A stretch of 64,000 nucleotides of DNA from DATFQE01 sp963738205 (GCA_963738205.1 CAVTVQ010000009.1:402750-466749); one strand, 5' to 3'. Positions 1 through 7,858 are shown, counted from the stretch's first letter. The notes: a model not told the origin generated them from the letters alone. Program-made: numbers and translations.

Positions 1-1
1 G

Positions 2-1204
2 CCCGTCGAACAGGTTCGCCGTTTCCTCGAGACAGGGGCCACGGCGTTCCAGGAGGCGCTGCGCGAGGATGAAGCCGAGCGCGACGAGCGCGTTCTCGAC
101 CCCGAGCGCCTGTTCGCTGCCTACGACGGCGACGGGATGGTCGGGACCGCCGCCGACGTCGGCCTCACGCTCACGATCCCCGGCGGTGAGCTCCCGGCGG
201 CGGGCGTGACGTACGTCGGCGTGCTGCCGACCCACCGCCGGCGCGGCATCCTCACCCAGCTGATGCGCGCGGAGATCGACGCGATGGCGACCCGTCGCGA
301 TCCGCTCGCGATCCTCTGGGCGTCGGAGGGTCCGATCTACGGCCGCTACGGCTATGGCATTGCCACCGTCTACGCCTCGATCAAGGCCGAGCGCGACCGG
401 TTCCGGCTCCGAGACGACCCTCCAGCCGTCGGGAGCGTGCGCCTAGTCGACGAGGACGAGGCGGCCCGGGTCCTCCCACCGGTCTACGACCGCGTGCGCC
501 GCTCGACCCCCGGCATGTTCGAGCGGACCGAGGCGTGGTGGCGCAACTACCGCCTGCCCGACCCCGAGCACCGGCGCGACGGCGCCGGCCCCCGCTTCTT
601 CGCGGTGCTCGAGATCGACGGCGTCGACGAGGGCTACGCCCGGTACCGCGTGAAGGACAACTGGGAAGACAGCGTCTCCAACTCCACGCTCCGAGTCCTC
701 GAGCTGATGGCGGCCTCCCCGATGGCGACGCGCGAGCTCTGGCGCTTCCTCTTCGGCGTCGACCTGGTGGCGACTGTCGAGGCCTGGGCGCTGGCCGTCG
801 ACAATCCGCTGTTCCTCCTCGTCACGGAGCCGCGCCGCCTGCGCATGAGAATGGGCGACGCGCTCTGGCTGCGGATCCTGAACGTCGAGCGGGCGTTGTC
901 CGCGCGCTCGTACGCGGCCGACGGGAGCGTTGGGCTGGAGCTGACGGATGTGTTCCGGCCCGAGAACGAAGGGACCTGGCGCATCGACGCGACGGACGGT
1001 GGGGCCGAGGTCACCCGCGTCGACAGCGCCGCCGCCGACCTGCGCCTCGATGTCGCCGACCTCGCGTCGGCCTACCTCGGCGGCTTCAGCTTCGCGCGCC
1101 TCGCGCGCGCGGGGAGAGTAGAGACGCTCGCCGAGGGCGGGGTAGAGCGCGCCGATGCGCTCTTCCACACTGCGGTGGCACCCTGGTGCCCCGAGGTCTT
1201 CTAG
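2..1204 (+). CDS. Eis-like GNAT N-acetyltransferase (5' end outside window)
   Basis: Acetyl-CoA-dependent N-acetyltransferase of the Eis family (enhanced intracellular survival type), cytoplasmic. The frame is open from base 2, so the start lies upstream and the first internal ATG at 137 is not the true start. The acetyl-CoA loop is recognisable as VGVLPTHRRRGILTQLM, followed by the long second GNAT-like half and a C-terminal sterol-carrier-like segment (DLRLDVADLASAYLGG) ending in a terminal F, as in Eis proteins. Eis enzymes acetylate amines such as aminoglycosides or lysines; the substrate here cannot be read from sequence. Its last 4 bases overlap a convergent small gene. Confidence 0.85.
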   Translation, partial: PVEQVRRFLETGATAFQEALREDEAERDERVLDPERLFAAYDGDGMVGTAADVGLTLTIPGGELPAAGVTYVGVLPTHRRRGILTQLMRAEIDAMATRRDPLAILWASEGPIYGRYGYGIATVYASIKAERDRFRLRDDPPAVGSVRLVDEDEAARVLPPVYDRVRRSTPGMFERTEAWWRNYRLPDPEHRRDGAGPRFFAVLEIDGVDEGYARYRVKDNWEDSVSNSTLRVLELMAASPMATRELWRFLFGVDLVATVEAWALAVDNPLFLLVTEPRRLRMRMGDALWLRILNVERALSARSYAADGSVGLELTDVFRPENEGTWRIDATDGGAEVTRVDSAAADLRLDVADLASAYLGGFSFARLARAGRVETLAEGGVERADALFHTAVAPWCPEVF

Positions 1205-1392
1205 TCCTGCTGAGCGGGCGGCGGCCCTTTGCGCCGACGCTTCACTCGCTCCTGCTGCTCGGCCCGGCGCCGCAGCTCCTCGAGGAAGCGCGCGGTGTCC
1301 TCCTGCAGCTCCTTCGAGGTGAAGTCTCCCGGCGGTCGCCCGCGCCGCTTGCGGCCGGAAGCGTCGTCGGGGGTGTCGCGCTTCTCGCTCAT
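1201..1392 (-). CDS. Small basic hypothetical protein
   Basis: A 63-residue, highly charged protein with no membrane segment. It has an AT-hook-like RGRPPG stretch (residues about 17-22) and then a helical, coiled-coil-like region rich in E, R and L (TARFLEELRRRAEQQERVKRRRKG). It converges on the acetyltransferase with a 4-base overlap. Function unknown; the AT-hook resemblance could mean nucleic-acid binding but is only suggestive. Nothing overlaps most of its length, which favours a real gene. Confidence 0.5.
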   Translation of the reverse strand: MSEKRDTPDDASGRKRRGRPPGDFTSKELQEDTARFLEELRRRAEQQERVKRRRKGPPPAQQD

Positions 1393-1514
1393 CCGTGCTG
1401 AGGTAGACGCCGCAACGGCCGGCGCCTTGCGGCCAGCCGTCGCCGATCGTCGCTCTTTGCACGAAATCTGCGAGCACCGGCCGGGTGGGGAGTCGGCTAT
1501 CGTTCGCAGAGCCA

Positions 1515-1587
1515 GGGCGGTTAGCTCAGTTGGGAGAGCACCAGCTCGACAAGCTGGGGGTCACTGGTTCGAGCCCAGTACCGCCCA
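1515..1587 (+). tRNA. tRNA-Val(GAC)
   Basis: A 73-nt cloverleaf folds cleanly: acceptor GGGCGGT/ACCGCCC, D stem GCTC/GAGC, anticodon stem CCAGC/GCTGG with loop TCGACAA (anticodon GAC), variable loop GGGTC, T stem ACTGG/CCAGT with TTCGAGC, discriminator A. CCA is not encoded. The last 17 bases plus one T-loop base are repeated at 5660-5677, marking this tRNA as an integration site. A terminator follows 4 bases later. Confidence 0.95.
1570..1587 (+). repeat. Candidate att site, copy 1 (inside tRNA-Val)
   Basis: 18-bp direct repeat with 5660-5677, covering the last T-loop base, the 3' T-stem strand, the 3' acceptor strand and the discriminator base of tRNA-Val. Confidence 0.7.
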
Positions 1588-1590
1588 TAG

Positions 1591-1615
1591 AAAAGCCCTG
1601 CATAAGGGCTTTTTT
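1591..1615 (+). terminator. Rho-independent terminator of tRNA-Val
   Basis: AAAAGCCC-TGCATAA-GGGCTTTT forms an 8-bp stem followed by further T residues, directly after the tRNA. The 10-mer AAAGCCCTGC recurs downstream of the second tRNA 3'-end copy at 5685-5694, as though a displaced original tRNA 3' flank is preserved there. Confidence 0.85.
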
Positions 1616-1803
1616 GTTGCGCAAACCGGCGACAGGAGCCTGGTTGTGGCAAGGATGAGCCTTGCCACACCGTTCGGTCAGACGAAACGCGTTCTTGTGG
1701 ACGCGAGGGTCGACCTTCCTCGTCCAGTTGTTTTGGCCCGTCGGCGCGGCGTCGAGCCCCAGCCGTGCTGATTGGGGGTCAGCAGTAGTGGCAGGTATCA
1801 AAC

Positions 1804-1989
1804 GTGGAAGTCGACAGGGAGGTTTGCATAGGTGCGGGAAGTTGCTCCCTCCATGCGCCGAAGAGCTTTACCCACGACGACGATGGCATCGTTCTACTCG
1901 CTGACGTGGCTGGAAGCTCATCAGAGGAGCTTCAACGTGCCGAGCACAATTGCCCGTCAGGTGCGATCCGCCTGACCGTGACCAAGTAG
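1804..1989 (+). CDS. Ferredoxin, [3Fe-4S]/[4Fe-4S] single-cluster type
   Basis: A 61-residue ferredoxin from a GTG start. The N-terminal CIGAGSC places two cysteines (residues 8 and 14), and the C-terminal CPSGAI gives the third ligand before a proline. There is no fourth cysteine in the usual position, the pattern of [3Fe-4S] ferredoxins that pass electrons to cytochrome P450s. No P450 or ferredoxin reductase lies nearby, so its partner must be elsewhere. It is the first gene inside the tRNA-Val island and its codon use is less GC-biased than the flanking chromosome. Confidence 0.8.
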   Translation: MEVDREVCIGAGSCSLHAPKSFTHDDDGIVLLADVAGSSSEELQRAEHNCPSGAIRLTVTK

Positions 1990-2027
1990 GCCGCTAGGCA
2001 CGTCCTCGAATCCCGGTAGTTACCGAT

Positions 2028-2573
2028 TTGCGCCGTAGGAGCACCAGCCGAAGAGGCTGGGTGCGCGTGGCAACAATGGCAACGCTCTACATTCGCTCGC
2101 GTTCGCGGCTCCTCGGCCGCGACGCTGGGTTGGTAAGCTCGCCGCCGCCGACCCCGCCGCCCAGAGGAACCGGAATGATTCCGCGTGCCCCGATCGTTGC
2201 GTTCCCCTCCTCGCACATGTTCCGCGACGACTACGTTACGCAGTCGAACGACAGCCACTGGCTCACCAATCCGGCGCAGCCGCTCGAGGGCTACTCGCGC
2301 GTCTTTGGCAGCGAGCGCACGACCCGCAGCCTGCGCACGCGCATGGGCCTGAAGCTCGTCCAGGAGCGCCTCGCCGGCACCGACGGCCTCTCCGGCACGA
2401 AGTTCGACCTCGACGCCGCCGTGGAGGCGGCGACGGTGAGTCGTGCGCTCGTGCTCGAGGGCAGCGCCGACTGCATGAACGGCGGCTGGCCGCGCTACGT
2501 GCAGCCGACGTTCAAGAACCAGGGCGAGTGCGTCTCGTACTTCTCGACCTTCCGCGGAGGTGTCTCGAAGTAG
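2028..2573 (+). pseudogene. Chimeric remnant: penicillin/AHL acylase (S45) fragment joined to a CxxGGWxxxxxPxFKNQGxCV tail
   Basis: Residues from about 66 to 135 resemble the middle of S45 Ntn-hydrolase acylases (penicillin, aculeacin, AHL acylases): QSNDSHWLTNPAQPLEGYSR, then RTTRSLRTRMGL and RLAGTDGLSG. The catalytic N-terminal serine and most of the roughly 800-residue enzyme are missing. The last 30 residues instead match a small cysteine motif (CMNGGW...PTFKNQGECV) common at the ends of unrelated actinobacterial secreted proteins. The first 60 residues look like non-coding sequence. This is best read as gene debris in the island rather than a working enzyme; a short expressed protein cannot be excluded. 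Confidence 0.7.
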
Positions 2574-2650
2574 CGCCCCGTCACACGAGCGGAACACCGA
2601 GCCGGTCGTATAACGGCGCCGATTTCAAAATCTAGAATGGGGGCTCAGAA

Positions 2651-5161
2651 ATGGAAGCAAGGCATCAGCCAAGTCGGCCAAATGTCATTGTGACAAAGTG
2701 GCAACAGAGAACGGGCGTGATCGTTTTCCTGGCACTTATTGTTTGCTTGTCCTCACTGGTCTTTGCCGGTTCTGCGGTCGGCGCGACTCAGTCGTCGTGC
2801 GCGCAGTGGTCGTATCCGGGAGACCCCGGCTTTGTCGCCACGAGTCCATCGGAACTGGATGCTGCAAAAGCCAGCTGGGAAACGCCGGAGTATGGCTTTT
2901 ACACCGGCCACAATCCTTCCACTCCTGGCACCGCGGTCAATGCTCCATGGCAGCTCGACGCGGTAAATGCGTCCACCGCCTTCGCTCTGGGGTACTGCGG
3001 GCAGGGTGTCACGCTGGGCATGATGGATTCGGGCTACAGGGCTACACACGAAGCATTTCAGACCGAGCTGATCGATTCGGTGCAAGCGGAGGGTGTCTAC
3101 GGCACGTCCGGCTTCGGGTATCGTGGCGCGACCCCGACGAACCCGTTCACTGCGGGCGAGCCGTTCACTGTGGCCGGTGATCAGGCGAGAACGAGTGATT
3201 ACTCGCATGGGACCGGCATGCTTGGGGTTACCTCCGGCATACGCGATGGTAAGGACCAGCACGGCATCGCCTTTGGATCGAAGATGCAGGTCGCCAAGAC
3301 CGGCGGTTCCGATACCCAGTCCCACGGTCCTTTCCACGATTACGTGTACTGGCATACAGCCAATAAGGCCCTGGTCGACGCAGGCGCCCAGGTCATCAAC
3401 AGCAGTTGGGGCTCTTTCGTCCAGACGCTTAACAGAACCCGCTTTGACGGTTTGGGTAACGATCTTGGAGCCGACGGCAACCTCGCCAACGCCTATCAGC
3501 TGCCTGGCAAAGACAGCGCCAGCGCCACGGCCATGGCGACTACGATCCCCAACGAGTACCTGAAGGACCTGGAGTACCAGTATTTCTTCTTCAAGAAAAG
3601 CTATTCGGCAGGCGGAATTCAATACAATCCGAACCACCCCGGACGTTCCTTTATGGAAGCCATCTGGGACGCCATTAAGGACAGCGGTACGGTCAACGTA
3701 AGGTCGTCCGGCAACAACGACTGGAGCAACCCGTATTATCGCCCGGCGTATCCCGTCTTCAATCCCTGGGCGGAAAAACAGTGGGTAGCCGTCGGCGGGG
3801 TGCAACCGCCCACTGCGACCAACCCCGAATACTCAAAGCAGTTCGGGTTTAACGAGGCGGGGCTCGCCAAATGGTTTACCGTGTCGACCCCTTCAAACAA
3901 TGTTCGGACCACGAGCAGCGCTGGTGATACGAACTATGCAAACTCAAGCGGCACGTCGCCGGCAACGCCCGTTGCTACAGCGGCGATGGGGGTTCTGCTC
4001 TCCCGCTATCCGGACATGAACGCCATGCAGGTGCGTGAGCTGATGTTGACCACGGCGAACAACAAGATGTCGGACGGCGTGAGGTTCCTCGGCACCGGGC
4101 AAACCTCCCCCACCGGGGCATCCACCGCCTGGACCGCGCCCGATGGTCTTCCGGACGAACGCTGGGGCTGGGGTATCCCCGATCTCGCCAAGGGCATGCA
4201 CGGCCCCGGCCAGTTCCTGAGCCCCATGACCTACAACATGAACAAAACGCCCCTGGACGTCTGGTCGAACGACATCAGCCAGATCGCGATCAAGGAACGG
4301 GAAAGGCAAGATCTGGCGTGGCTGGCGGGCTACAAGCAGCAAGGCATTGCCTACGCTGGTGAATTCAGCCCCAACGTGCTGAAGCAGGACGGCACGCTTA
4401 GCGACCAGGCCTTCATGCTTCAGGGCATTCTGGGTGATCCTTACATCCAAGCTATTACTAACGGCCATCCCGAGTTGTACGACAAGATCACCTATGCGGA
4501 CGCCGTCAACTGGCGCAAGGAATGGATGGATGCGCGCGCGGCCGACATTCAGCACAAGATCGACAACAACCTCTACACGGCTTCTCTGACCAAGCAAGGC
4601 CCCGGGACGCTGATCATGACGGGCGACGCCACCTACGAGGGCGGCACGGCGGTTGAAGGCGGCAAGCTTTCGATCACCGGCTCGCACGCAAGCTCGATCG
4701 ACGTCGAAGGCGGCACACTCGGCGGCAGCGGTTCCGTGGCCGGCAGCATCGACGTCGACAGCGGCGTGCTGCAGCCCGGTCTCACGCAGGAGGAAGCCGC
4801 GGCGCTCTTCACCGACGTCCCCGGCAATGTCCTGAACGTCGGTGGGGATGTGCGCATCGGCCGTGAGGGTCGCCTCGCCGTCACCGTCTGGAGCGATAGC
4901 GAATACACGAGTGTCGACGCAGAGGGCGGCCTCGTGTTGGACGGAGAACTTGCCTTGGATGTACGAGGAGCCTTGACCCAGGGCACCGTGCTGACGATCA
5001 TGACGGGCGGGTCCGTCAGGGGCAGATTCGACAAGCTGCCCGAAAATCGCTCGTGGCTGACGGGGGGCTACCTGTTCAGGGTGTCTTATCGGGACAATCG
5101 TGTGACGCTGACCGTCATGCACGCGGTGCCGCCCACGGCGCCGCCCGGGCGAAACCGATAA
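2651..5161 (+). CDS. Secreted S8 (subtilisin-like) protease with autotransporter-type passenger, no beta-barrel
   Basis: An 836-residue secreted serine endopeptidase. A Sec-type signal sits at residues about 17-45 (hydrophobic GVIVFLALIVCLSSLVFA, then SAVGA). The S8 catalytic set is intact: D126 (MMDSGY), H186 (SHGTG), oxyanion N355 (SSGNND) and S436 (SGTSPATP). After residue about 650 comes an autotransporter-associated beta-strand repeat (GPGTLIMTGDATYEGGTAVE, then GGKLSITGS) and a beta-helix-like stretch. Proteobacterial relatives of this architecture continue into a roughly 250-residue outer-membrane barrel; here the ORF stops at PPGRNR. Codon use is clearly unlike its neighbours. It lies in the tRNA-Val island, so transfer from a diderm donor is the simplest inference. 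The protein could be released rather than surface-displayed. Confidence 0.88.
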   Translation: MEARHQPSRPNVIVTKWQQRTGVIVFLALIVCLSSLVFAGSAVGATQSSCAQWSYPGDPGFVATSPSELDAAKASWETPEYGFYTGHNPSTPGTAVNAPWQLDAVNASTAFALGYCGQGVTLGMMDSGYRATHEAFQTELIDSVQAEGVYGTSGFGYRGATPTNPFTAGEPFTVAGDQARTSDYSHGTGMLGVTSGIRDGKDQHGIAFGSKMQVAKTGGSDTQSHGPFHDYVYWHTANKALVDAGAQVINSSWGSFVQTLNRTRFDGLGNDLGADGNLANAYQLPGKDSASATAMATTIPNEYLKDLEYQYFFFKKSYSAGGIQYNPNHPGRSFMEAIWDAIKDSGTVNVRSSGNNDWSNPYYRPAYPVFNPWAEKQWVAVGGVQPPTATNPEYSKQFGFNEAGLAKWFTVSTPSNNVRTTSSAGDTNYANSSGTSPATPVATAAMGVLLSRYPDMNAMQVRELMLTTANNKMSDGVRFLGTGQTSPTGASTAWTAPDGLPDERWGWGIPDLAKGMHGPGQFLSPMTYNMNKTPLDVWSNDISQIAIKERERQDLAWLAGYKQQGIAYAGEFSPNVLKQDGTLSDQAFMLQGILGDPYIQAITNGHPELYDKITYADAVNWRKEWMDARAADIQHKIDNNLYTASLTKQGPGTLIMTGDATYEGGTAVEGGKLSITGSHASSIDVEGGTLGGSGSVAGSIDVDSGVLQPGLTQEEAAALFTDVPGNVLNVGGDVRIGREGRLAVTVWSDSEYTSVDAEGGLVLDGELALDVRGALTQGTVLTIMTGGSVRGRFDKLPENRSWLTGGYLFRVSYRDNRVTLTVMHAVPPTAPPGRNR

Positions 5162-5166
5162 GGAGG

Positions 5167-5304
5167 CTTGGGGTATGCAGTTAACCGGACGTGCCGACGC
5201 GTAGGTCGCTGGCCACGAGATCTTGTGGCTTAGCCAGCCGCCATTCGCCAGATCTTGGGCGCGGCGCGAGATACTGGAGGTCCGGTAACTGCATATCCCC
5301 AAAG
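5167..5304. repeat. 138-bp inverted-repeat element (MITE-like or recombination-site-like)
   Basis: The outer arms 5167-5190 and 5280-5304 are inverted repeats, the right arm containing GTCCGGTAACTGCATATCCC, with one indel and one or two mismatches. Nested inside are GCTGG (5208-5212)/CCAGC (5234-5238) around the near-palindrome CCACGAGATCTTGTGG. It begins 6 bases after the protease stop codon. There is no room for a transposase. It could be a MITE, a folded recombination site, or a large transcription terminator. The core does not match the integron attC R'/R'' consensus. Confidence 0.6.
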
Positions 5305-5659
5305 AGGCCTATTCATAAGTCCCGAGGGATATGGACAGACATCGGCGTGTCTCCGTGGTATAGAACGGCTCTACCGAGAGGATTGAGGTTCCGACTAAAG
5401 AATTCTCTACTCCCGGGAGAACCCGTTGCGCATCCAGCGTACGACAGGTCCGCAGGTCTGCCAGAGCGGCCATCGAGTTCGAAGTACTTACTCGAATCGT
5501 TCACCTACGATGAGCCTCGCACTGGGGAGAGTTTCGCCTCAAGAGCCACGCAGCTGACGATCTTGCTCGGCTTCTGACCCCGCGTCGATCAGCGGATTTC
5601 TCGAAGCGGCGATCCCGGCCTCGCCAAGGAGGGGGTCACGGCGGAGAGTTGACGGCGTG
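5305..5659. other. Non-coding right end of the island
   Basis: About 355 bases between the inverted-repeat element and the second tRNA 3'-end copy. No reading frame with convincing codon bias or recognisable protein similarity was seen on either strand, and no clear terminator. It may be decayed element sequence. Confidence 0.5.
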
Positions 5660-5677
5660 CGAGCCCAGTACCGCCCA
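5660..5677 (+). repeat. Candidate att site, copy 2 (orphan tRNA-Val 3' end)
   Basis: An identical 18-bp copy of the tRNA-Val 3' end, with no tRNA body upstream. Eight bases downstream is AAAGCCCTGC, matching part of the terminator after the intact tRNA, followed by a T-rich tract. This suggests an ancestral tRNA 3' flank split from its tRNA by insertion. Confidence 0.7.
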
Positions 5678-5772
5678 CCTTCTGAAAGCCCTGCTAACGC
5701 GGCGTTTTCGTTTAACGAGGCCGTAACGCCCAGGGCGTGGCAGGGTTCGGGGCCTAGCTTTAGACTCGCGCC

Positions 5773-6336
5773 GTGCCCGAGGCGCAGCTCAAGGACTCAG
5801 GCTCAGGGGTCGCGCCCGCCACCGAGGGCTGGTTCGTCGTGAACGTGCGCGATGCCGAGTGGTGGTTCGCGGACAGCAGGGGCGCTAGGTGCAACTTCGA
5901 GAGCGAGTACGGCGAACCGGCGGTCGAGTTCCCACAGCTCGGGATCAACGTCACCATCCTGGAGCGGGGACAGACGACCCTCTACCACGCAGAGTCCTCG
6001 CAGGAAGCGTTCCTCGTGCTCTCGGGCGAGTGCAGGCTGCTCGTCGAGGGCGAGGAGCGACTCCTCCAGCCGTGGGACTTCTTCCATTCGCCTCCGTGGA
6101 CCGAGCACGCCTTCGTGGGCGCAGGCGACGGGCCGTGCATGATCCTGATGGCCGGGGCACGCGGGCCTGCGACCCAGTCCGAGGAGTCGCAGGTGCGGTA
6201 CCCGACCTCGGAACTCGCTGCGGGCTACGGCGCAAGCGTGGAGGAGGAGACCTCCGACCCGGCTCAGGCCTACGCGACGGCCGAGTGGTTCCGCCGAGAG
6301 CGGCCCTCCTACTGGGACCGCCTCCCCTGGGCCTAG
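5773..6336 (+). CDS. Cupin-domain protein
   Basis: A 187-residue soluble protein from a GTG start. Residues about 45-130 form one cupin barrel: INVTILERGQTTLYHAESS, then QEAFLVLSGECRLLVEGEE (the GxxxxHxH/ExxF-type first motif with H, E and F positions) and a second motif with PPWTEHAFVGAGDG. The metal-ligand pattern is partly conserved (H in YHAE, E in QEAF, H in EHAF). No enzyme partner lies next to it, so substrate or sensing role is unknown. It is the first chromosomal-type gene to the right of the island. Confidence 0.75.
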   Translation: MPEAQLKDSGSGVAPATEGWFVVNVRDAEWWFADSRGARCNFESEYGEPAVEFPQLGINVTILERGQTTLYHAESSQEAFLVLSGECRLLVEGEERLLQPWDFFHSPPWTEHAFVGAGDGPCMILMAGARGPATQSEESQVRYPTSELAAGYGASVEEETSDPAQAYATAEWFRRERPSYWDRLPWA

Positions 6337-6375
6337 CCACACATTTCGCTAGGACCAGCCAAGCCCATCGGCCGG

Positions 6376-7233
6376 CTAGCTCGGCTTGGCCGGGACGAAC
6401 CGCTTCACGAAGTCGAGCGCGGCCTGCGCGACCTCCTGCCAGCCGTCGTCGATGGTCAGCGAGTGGCCGCGGTTGGGCATCTTCTTGATCTCGGTGACGT
6501 TCGGGTTGCGCTTCTGCCGCTTGTAGGAGGCGTTGGCGATCGCCCAGGGAACCGTGTGGTCCTTCTCCCCGTCGAGGATCAGCAGCGGGCCCCGATCAGG
6601 GTTCTTCGTGTCGACCTTCGACTCGGTCCAGGGGTTGAGGTTCGCGTTGGCCATCTGGGACAAGGCGATCCCCGACCCGGCCACGTGGTAGGTGTCGTAA
6701 AGGCGCTTCGCCTCGTCCTCATCGAGGGCGTTCGTCCAGCCGTATTTGAACTGGTCGAAGGTGAGCGTGATGGCGCGGCCTCGATACCGAGGGTTCAACA
6801 GGAAAGGTCCACTCGCCTTGAGCGTGGAGAGGGGCAGCGGCAGGACGCCGCGAAACACGCCCGGGTCGATGGCAACCGTGGCTGCCGAGAGCCCACGGCC
6901 GGCGAGCATCTGGGCGAGCAATCCGCCGGTCGAGTGCCCCATCACGGCGGGCTTCTTCTCGAGCTCGCCGATCACGTCGGCCGTGTGGTCGGCAACCTGC
7001 TTCAGCGTCTTCTTGGCGAGGACGTCCGGGTTCGCCCGCGCCTCTTCAACCGTTTCCGGATCGTCTGGCCAGTCCGGCGTCAGCGGCGCGTAACCGGCCT
7101 GCTTGAAGAAGTCCGCCCAGTTGGCCCAGCTGCTCGGCAGCAGCCAGAGGCCGTGGATGAAGATGACCGGAGTGGTGCCGGAGGCGTTTGCCGCCTCGAT
7201 CTCACTGCTCTCCCGCTCCGAAATGGACGCCAT
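6376..7233 (-). CDS. Alpha/beta hydrolase
   Basis: A 285-residue cytoplasmic serine hydrolase with the alpha/beta fold. The oxyanion-side motif is FIHGLWL (residues about 25-31), the nucleophile elbow is GHSTGG with S101, the acid is probably in LILDGEKDHTVPW, and the catalytic histidine is in NRGHSLTIDDGW near the C terminus. There is no signal peptide. The natural substrate is not apparent. It is divergent from the tagged gene at 7334, with which it may share an intergenic promoter region. Confidence 0.88.
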   Translation of the reverse strand: MASISERESSEIEAANASGTTPVIFIHGLWLLPSSWANWADFFKQAGYAPLTPDWPDDPETVEEARANPDVLAKKTLKQVADHTADVIGELEKKPAVMGHSTGGLLAQMLAGRGLSAATVAIDPGVFRGVLPLPLSTLKASGPFLLNPRYRGRAITLTFDQFKYGWTNALDEDEAKRLYDTYHVAGSGIALSQMANANLNPWTESKVDTKNPDRGPLLILDGEKDHTVPWAIANASYKRQKRNPNVTEIKKMPNRGHSLTIDDGWQEVAQAALDFVKRFVPAKPS

Positions 7234-7333
7234 GCCGAACTCCTCTCGGTCGCAGTGGAAAGTGGCCCGACCCTAGCGAACCGACGACGAGCGGGCAGTT
7301 CGCCAAGCCCGATTGAGGTACGGTCGGTCGGAC

Positions 7334-7825
7334 ATGTCCCGCGATCGTGAGCTCGCACGGGGCCGTCGTTCCGTGGACACGTCGGCACGCCCTGGTCGTC
7401 GCGCGAACAACCCCGTCCTCGCGCTTCAACAGGCGGTCGGCAACCGGGCGGTCGGTCAGATGCTGGCCCGCAAGGCGTCGAAGAAGCCGACCATCCAGAT
7501 CGGCAAACTCGCGATCGAGGTCGCCGGCGGCAACATTGCCGCGTGGGCCGGCGGCGAGGTTCCCGAAGCGCTGCACGTCACCTCTCAGAAGGGGCGACAC
7601 TCCGCCGAGCTCGAGCGCCTGTCCAAGGACCGCACCCGGACCAAGTCGCTCACGCTCACGGTGGCGGCGGCGAACACGTCGGAGGAGCTCGACATGGGAT
7701 CGCTCGCCATCGAGTTCACCAACGCCCGTATCAAGGGCTACGAGCTCGACGGCAAGACGGAGTCGTGGCAGGTAGGCGACTTCGACGGCGTTCACCGGAC
7801 GAAGACCACGCGCAAGGTGTCGTAG
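7334..7825 (+). CDS. N-terminally tagged protein with possible Hcp/tube-like beta domain
   Basis: A 163-residue protein; ATG 7334 is preferred over an in-frame TTG at 7313. Residues 27-46 carry PVLALQQAVGNRAVGQMLAR, the short LQ..xGNRAV motif found at the N termini of many actinobacterial proteins associated with extracellular contractile injection systems. The remainder is beta-rich and ends with TKSLTLTVAAANTSEELDMG and IEFTNARIKGYELDG, which resembles the C-terminal strands of Hcp1/tail-tube proteins, a weak similarity. There is no signal peptide. Two other genes here (49622-50773, 51303-52805) carry the same tag. No sheath, baseplate or ATPase genes lie nearby. Confidence 0.6.
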   Translation: MSRDRELARGRRSVDTSARPGRRANNPVLALQQAVGNRAVGQMLARKASKKPTIQIGKLAIEVAGGNIAAWAGGEVPEALHVTSQKGRHSAELERLSKDRTRTKSLTLTVAAANTSEELDMGSLAIEFTNARIKGYELDGKTESWQVGDFDGVHRTKTTRKVS

Positions 7826-7858
7826 CGGTCGCGCCGACCACGGGCGTTGGGAGGTTCT

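Larger units (their letters stand above)
1570..5677. mobile_element. tRNA-Val-associated mosaic genomic island, integrase not present
   Basis: The 18-bp tRNA 3' end CGAGCCCAGTACCGCCCA occurs at 1570-1587 and again at 5660-5677, the arrangement produced when an element integrates into a tRNA 3' end. Between the copies, base composition is visibly more A/T-rich than the flanks and codon use differs. The cargo is a 3Fe-4S ferredoxin, a chimeric S45 acylase remnant, a large S8 protease with an autotransporter-type passenger, and a 138-bp inverted-repeat element. No recombinase, plasmid or phage gene is present, so it would be a decayed or non-autonomous island. The repeat is seen; the mobility is inferred. 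Confidence 0.65.

Noticed and set aside
1229..1771. Plus-strand reading frame spanning the tRNA-Val
   Set aside because: Its middle is simply the translated tRNA gene and it lacks codon bias; not a protein gene.
5167..5304. Integron attC site
   Set aside because: The conserved R' GTTRRRY and R'' RYYYAAC core boxes do not fit; kept as an unclassified inverted-repeat element.
5313..5504. 63-codon minus-strand frame in the right part of the island
   Set aside because: Balanced composition without codon bias, no ribosome-binding site and no recognisable similarity.
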